From Kalaharituber pfeilii (Eukaryota > Ascomycota > Pezizomycetes > Pezizales > Pezizaceae): DNA of 21,016 nucleotides. Position 1 is the first letter of the stretch. Every line of letters begins with the position of its first letter. Below, in pieces: positions 18,001-21,016 of the stretch. The position numbers were made by a program, and so were the translations under genes. Below the pieces are notes generated by a model. The model saw only the letters and a program-made list of their open reading frames with translations. It did no database searches and had not been told where the DNA came from. The DNA lies in assembly GCA_015179045.1 (NCBI GenBank), contig WHUZ01000237.1, positions 1 through 21,016 on the forward strand, given 5' to 3'.

Positions 18001-18306
18001 CAAAAGAAGTTCCCTATCACCCATGTCCAAACATTCCGTATCCAAATCAAAAGTTCCGTCCATCTTATTACCACAGGAATCTAAAGCATTAAGGAAAGAA
18101 AAAGAAGTATTTACAACCATAGTTCCTCCTTTTAACAAAGATCCATCACCCTGTCTAACCCCAATCGGCCTTTCCCTTTTCTTCCAACCCAGTCTCTTTC
18201 CCAAATCCAACGAAGCACAAGAAGCGGATGCACCAACGTCGATGATCGCTCTGACTTTGAGGTTGAGGTTTTTGAATTCAATGTCAGTAGCGAGGAGGGG
18301 TGGTGT
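15028..18306 (-). CDS. Chromovirus Pol: protease, RT, RNase H, integrase, chromodomain
   Basis: Pol copies element RNA and inserts the DNA into host chromatin. The frame is open from the codon after a TGA at 18307-18309 down to the stop at 15028, about 1,092 codons; numbering here starts from the TTG-initiated reading at 18210 (1,060 residues). The protease active site (IIDVGAS, 18226-18246) lies just upstream of that. RT covers about 170-380, with LDLKNGYY, MPFGLINAPASFQ and YIDD (317-320). RNase H has D466, E511, D536 and D579. The integrase finger is H646, H653, C683 and C686; the core is D716, D776 and E812 (DD35E), all present. The GPY module is at 946-948. The chromodomain (about 998-1050, YRIRWQGFNEDDDTWEP) should bind a methylated histone. 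All pol catalytic residues look intact except the protease, where Val replaces Ser/Thr of D(S/T)G. The real start is unknown, as pol is normally made as part of Gag-Pol. Confidence 0.93.
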   Translation of the reverse strand, partial: TPPLLATDIEFKNLNLKVRAIIDVGASASCASLDLGKRLGWKKRERPIGVRQGDGSLLKGGTMVVNTSFSFLNALDSCGNKMDGTFDLDTECLDMGDRELLLGLSWLSEKGFSVDCPNRRLVHNVSGLIIPCTLVNLPSVSILDVDKESWEEGDILLMIDARERYSRYAEVFSEEQARRLPPHRPWDHEIPLKDPNAKVPNGPIYKTTWEEDEALKRYLEEHLPTGKIRRSRSAAGAPILFVRKKDGSLRLCVDYRQLNKLTIPNRYPLPLMTDLLEKTQGAKWFTKLDLKNGYYLIRIKSGDEWKTAFKTKKGLFEYTVMPFGLINAPASFQEMMDEILKDIDGVVWYIDDILIYGGRTEREHQKIVEQVLAKLAEHGLAVNLMKSEFHVKETMFLGHLINGSEIKMDPKKLSAIADWPVPTKKKEVQKFLGFANYYRRFIQNYSAKTRPLTQLTGNVPFTWTEAQQHSFNELKDAFTSAPILRQYDRTLPTIMETDASNQALAGVLSQYHTTNHVKTLHPIDFHSRALNPAERNYPIHDKELLAIVDCFRKWRTWLQGIHVDIYTDHHGLTYFASKQRLNSRQANWYIKLCEFDFLIHYRKGVDNGKADALTRRSGDEPAGLEVQLLKDGQLLINGEPVERDYDLDGINVDNWERREDGLLVVPEEHRPEVMKQCHDSDVAGHWGVHRTHEIISRNFYWDGWKEDTQHYVASCAHCQKAKADRHPRRTQLIPMPTGIKPFEEIAMDFVGELPESEGYNAILVITDRFTKVQRYIPAKTTWTATDVASVYINEIWRHHGLPLAITSDRGPQFASACWKEINNKLDIKLRLSTAHHPQTDGLSERAIQTLKQYLRIFCHDRQNRWTTWLPLAEFAYNSSRTSTHGYTPFESLYGFNPKTIHVSDDHTFVSPAAEDWLDRMTTVHNDIHNTLKKINDKRSQLHIEKSRQFRVGDQVLVDRRNLRVVAGNNRVLSNKYIGPYKVKRVVSRHAYELDLPRGIRLHKVIHTSLLKPYRVRNEDQMDLDDDEEELYYDIDHVVDSRRVRGQVKYRIRWQGFNEDDDTWEPLANLQRGIEPIREFHENNPRKPRDPNV

Positions 18307-18582
18307 TCAGGAGCTTTACCGAAGGTGCTGTCGGGGCTCCCTACTCGTTTCCCGACTCCGGTTCCTCCTTGATGTCTTCCCGTCTGAGTCCAGCTCAGTG
18401 ATACGGAGGGCGCCTCGGTCGGTTCGTCTTTGTTTGTTTTGCGGGGCTCTCTCTATCCGGTTCTCGAGAGTCTTGGCGGTCCCCGCGTCTCGCTTTCGCT
18501 TATTGTCGCCCTTGGGTTCGTTGTATGTCCACCCTAACCAACAGTCCTTCTCTTCATGCCTTTCCGTCCACATTTCCCACAT
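18307..18582 (-). pseudogene. Gag C-terminus: second half of zinc knuckle and linker
   Basis: This stretch is in the same frame as pol. It begins inside the zinc knuckle: the residues H-EEKD-C are here, while C-GK-C-GRKG sits one frame away, so a single base is missing near 18560. A basic linker follows (GWTYNEPKGDNKRKRD, SRRNRSRETSREPRQHLR), then TAA (18316-18318) and TGA (18307-18309), two codons apart. After them the pol frame continues without shift. Either these are the natural gag end plus decay, or both are Gln/Arg codons turned into stops. Confidence 0.75.
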
Positions 18583-19173
18583 TCTCCCCGAGCTCTTCGG
18601 TCTTGTTTGACCTGCGGCGGTACGCTGTCGTGGTTCCTTGGGTTCTGGGGTGTATGCGTACCGGGGGAGCGGAGGATGATTGGGGAGTTGAGGTGTTGGT
18701 GTTTTTTCGTGAAGGGCCGGAGGGAGTTGAGGCTGATGGAGTGGTTGCGTACCCGGCGATCGAAATAGCGAGTAACTTGAACTCCTTCCAGTTCGTCATC
18801 ACCCGGGGTGTCCTGCCATTAGGTTCTGGACTTGAACCTTAAGATTTGGCATTACGATGGCGATGAGGGCTTGGTCCGGTACTTTGGCAAGCCGGTTGAG
18901 CCCATCGATTTCTGTGAAGAAGTCAATAATAGTTCCGGTGTGCTTTACCTTTTGGAGTTTTTGCACAGCTTCGGCGGTCTCCTGAGGATTAGAGTATGCG
19001 GCCCGAATGAGCGCTTCGGCTTCTGTCCAGGTTGCTACTGAGTCCTTGGTATCCCGCCACCAGTCTGATGCTTTTCCCTCCATGCACTGGGTAAGCAGGT
19101 CGAGTCTAAGTTGGTTGCTGTCAGCTCCAGTCATCCGGAAATATGATTGGAGCCGGTGGAAAAAATCGTTCAC
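18583..19173 (-). pseudogene. Chromovirus Gag core, frameshifted
   Basis: From 19173 the frame reads VNDFFHRLQSYFRMTGADSN, QCMEGKASDWWRDTKD, TWTEAEALIRAAYSNPQET, and later NLKVQVQNLMAGHP. This is the retrotransposon Gag (capsid) domain with the usual A-x-x-WW box. Upstream the same protein continues in another frame (PKVPLRVNIPTFNGDGTK), so one base is missing at about 19174. After AGHP another shift near 18790 leads to MTNWKEFKLLAISIAGYA, and one more near 18620 leads to the Cys half of the zinc knuckle. Confidence 0.85.
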
Positions 19174-20298
19174 TTTGTCCCATCTCCGTTGAAGGTTGGG
19201 ATGTTAACTCGGAGAGGGACTTTCGGTTCTTGCCGGGTGGAGAGGGATCTCTCGGCGGGGGAGGTCGATATCCGCCGGAGGGGGCCGCGCCACCGCCGCC
19301 ACCGCCGCCACCGAGGATCTGGAGGAGGAGGTGGACCACCACCAGGAGGGGCCGGAGGTCAGAGTGGAGCCGGAGGCGTTCCAGAGGGTGTCTTCTTCTT
19401 GTCCTGGGCGTATAAGAAGTTCAGGATTTGGTCCAACGTGTTGCCCATGGTGTTCATGTTACTGATAAGGGGTTTAGTTCGTTTAGGAAGAAATCCTCGA
19501 GCCCGGCTTTTTGTCGAAGGAGAGCATCATTAAACGGGCGCTCTGGCTGTTTAATGCGTCGTTAAATTGGGTAGCTTGAGCTGTGACGACAGCGTCAAAC
19601 CTATTCCCCAGAGCTGTCAGGTTGGTTAGCGTGGTCTCGTTGTCTGCCTGTCGCTGAGCTGCGAACTGGTTAGTTAGGTTTACGACTCCTGTTAGTGCTT
19701 GTTGGGCCTCCGATTGGGCTGCTCTACGGTTTCTTTGAGTTTGTTGGCGGTTTCGTTCGCTACTCTCCGCATTTCCTTCATTTCCGGTATCTCCTCATAT
19801 GGTGCTGGAGAGCTATCGGTGGGCCGAAGATGAGGTGGTAGCTTTGGCGTGGAGGCCACAGGTTTTGGCCGTTGAGGGGGTAGGTTTGGCCGTGAGGGGG
19901 TTCGTTTGGCCGTTTCCTTTCCCTTGGAGCTAGATGGTTCTCCTAACTTCTCCATGATTGCTCGGGTAGGGGAGCTGTGGGGCGCGGCGACTGGAGGAGA
20001 GGGTGCCACTGGGGCGCAGGCCGCAAAGTTTCTATCTTGAAATGGCGAGTCCCATAGCTCATCCCGGGGTTGCGTATGATGGCGTGTAGCCGATATGGTG
20101 CTGCGGTTGCGGGTGTATCGCTGAAAGTTGCCCGCGGGGTCTTGCCTGTATTTCCTGATGTTCCGGGACGACGGTATCGGTTTCATCCTCATCATCGCTT
20201 ACGTGGAGAGGGGATGGTGAGCGAGAGGTCGTGAATGGATCGGTCACGAGGGGAGTAGTGAGGTCCATGGAATCGTCTGTCGATGCTGCTGATGCCAT
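19174..20298 (-). pseudogene. Chromovirus Gag N-terminal region, frameshifted
   Basis: The Gag start is likely the ATG at 20298 (MASAASTDDSMDLTTPLV). The frame changes near 20150, near 19735 (back to the first frame), near 19540 and near 19455, with a TGA within the Pro-rich part at about 19375. Recognisable parts are an acidic N-terminus, a Ser/Pro-rich region (PSRPNLPPQRPKP), a probable coiled coil (TGVVNLTNQFAAQRQADNET), LEDFFLNELNPL and NTLDQILNFLYAQDKKK, then a long Pro/Gly-rich linker (GGGPPPPPDP) before the capsid domain. The first two shifts cancel each other. Confidence 0.72.
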
Positions 20299-20647
20299 GG
20301 TTTATGCGAGTCTGATTCTTTGAGCGGGGAGAGATGCGAGCGGGCGATGTCTAACTCTCGCCGTGTGGTATTCAGCTGTGCTGCTAGCCAGCGGATATGG
20401 CCGTCGGTGGCTAGTCGGAGTCGGTGGCTCTGTCAACCTTCTTGCCACAAAAATTCAACGTCGGCACGGAGTTGTTCTTGCTGCAATTGCTGCGACGCAA
20501 GCTTCGTCGTGGTAGAAGTTAACCTGCTCTCTTAGTTTCTTGCGTGCGGGTTAATAGGTTGTGGTCGTCAGCAATTATCAGGCACACGATTACTATGATC
20601 AGGAGTAGGACGTGAGCATGGGGATAAATAGAAGATGAGCGGTGTAA
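20299..20647 (-). other. Chromovirus leader between 5' LTR and gag
   Basis: This is 349 bases without a supported gene. In element orientation the LTR end TAACA is followed by TTACACCGCTCATCTTC. I see no TGG-starting primer site complementary to a tRNA 3' end near the border, so the priming mode is unclear. Confidence 0.6.
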
Positions 20648-21016
20648 TGTTATGCCAGGCGCTTCAACGTTGCTAAGCGGTAGCGATCCGGTGCGAATGG
20701 TACGGCTAAAAACAAGCGACGAAGAAGAGCGGGCGAAAGGTACGTGATGAACGTAGAGTTTGAGTGAAACTTAGGACACCGCTAGTGTCTTAATTCTTTA
20801 TAACTAACGGCGGGCAGCCAGGGCTTATATAGTAAGTACCCATCATACATGACTCGTCAATAATTAATAACATGACTGTAATGTGATAACACCATCTCAT
20901 AAAATAGATAAGTAAATATAGAAACAGTAACGTAATAAAAACATATGATAGCGCAGATCCCTTTCCAAAACCATAAGTAAGTGAAGTGTTATCTATGTTG
21001 CAACCGTGCATTATTA
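20648..21016 (-). repeat. 5' LTR of the chromovirus, partial
   Basis: It aligns to 14165-14547 with about 17 substitutions and four small gaps; all but one or two substitutions are transitions. By comparison with the 3' LTR it should end about 250 bases beyond the window. A TATA-like box is at 20823-20831 and the LTR inverted repeat is at 20771-20793. Confidence 0.9.
20823..20831 (-). promoter_or_regulatory. TATA-like box of the 5' LTR promoter
   Basis: The minus strand reads TATATAAGC, identical to the 3' LTR copy. Transcription of the element would start about 25-35 bases further left, near the conserved inverted repeat. Confidence 0.55.

Larger units (their letters stand above)
14165..21016 (-). 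mobile_element. Ty3/gypsy chromovirus, 5' LTR cut by the window end
   Basis: The element reads right to left: 5' LTR from 20648 past the window end, leader 20647-20299, gag 20298-about 18310, protease-RT-RNase H-integrase-chromodomain 18306-15028, 3' region, polypurine tract 14784-14796, 3' LTR 14165-14783. RT before integrase with a GPY module and C-terminal chromodomain defines a chromovirus. The visible length is 6.85 kb and the full length would be about 7.1 kb. Pol is a single open frame, gag is broken by about eight frameshifts, and two in-frame stops lie between gag and pol. The LTRs differ by about 5%, so the copy is not recent. It sits inside or against the older gypsy fragment. Confidence 0.94.

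Noticed and set aside
18023..18610. 195-codon + strand frame, and other + strand frames over 15000-19500
   Set aside because: They are antisense shadows of the chromovirus gag-pol, with no protein-like motifs.

Overview
The window looks like a transposon graveyard from a filamentous fungus, most likely an ascomycete. Four retroelements of three kinds lie here: a Tad-like LINE, a copia element primed from an internal site of initiator tRNA-Met, and two Ty3/gypsy elements, one of them a chromovirus with an integrase chromodomain. Between them is one intron-containing gene whose short introns (64-74 bp) have GTRNGT-type donors and CTAAC/CTAAT branch sites. Most inactivating changes are C-to-T or G-to-A transitions (CAG/CAA/CGA/TGG to stop, catalytic Asp to Asn). 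This suggests RIP-like mutation or methylcytosine deamination. I cannot assign a species.

Layout on the + strand. 1-2073: 3' part of a decayed LINE (RT, RNase H, poly(A)). 2074-3356: non-coding DNA with degenerate tandem repeats. 3357-8678: a complete-length copia element on the minus strand with two LTRs of about 507 bp, a half-tRNA primer site, and a gag-pol broken by stops and frameshifts. 8679-9085: non-coding, with an LTR-edge relic. 9086-11081: a decayed multi-exon gene with a DUF6532-like domain, a basic NLS-like motif and an acidic tail. 11240-11261: poly(T). 11399-11690: a GC-rich 12-bp minisatellite. About 12030-14164: an old, transition-riddled gypsy fragment (gag, zinc knuckle, Ser-repeat linker, protease, RT start), minus strand. 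14165 to the window end: a Ty3/gypsy chromovirus, minus strand, inserted next to the gag start of the older gypsy copy. Its pol frame is open for more than 1,090 codons, but its gag is broken by about eight frameshifts. Its 5' LTR runs off the right edge.

The genes do not form a host pathway. Within each element, gag supplies the particle, and protease, RT, RNase H and integrase would copy and insert the element. Nothing here looks like a new multi-gene system. The observations most worth checking are the contrast between intact pol and shattered gag in the chromovirus, the loss of catalytic Asp in both RT and integrase of the copia copy, and the decayed DUF6532-like gene.
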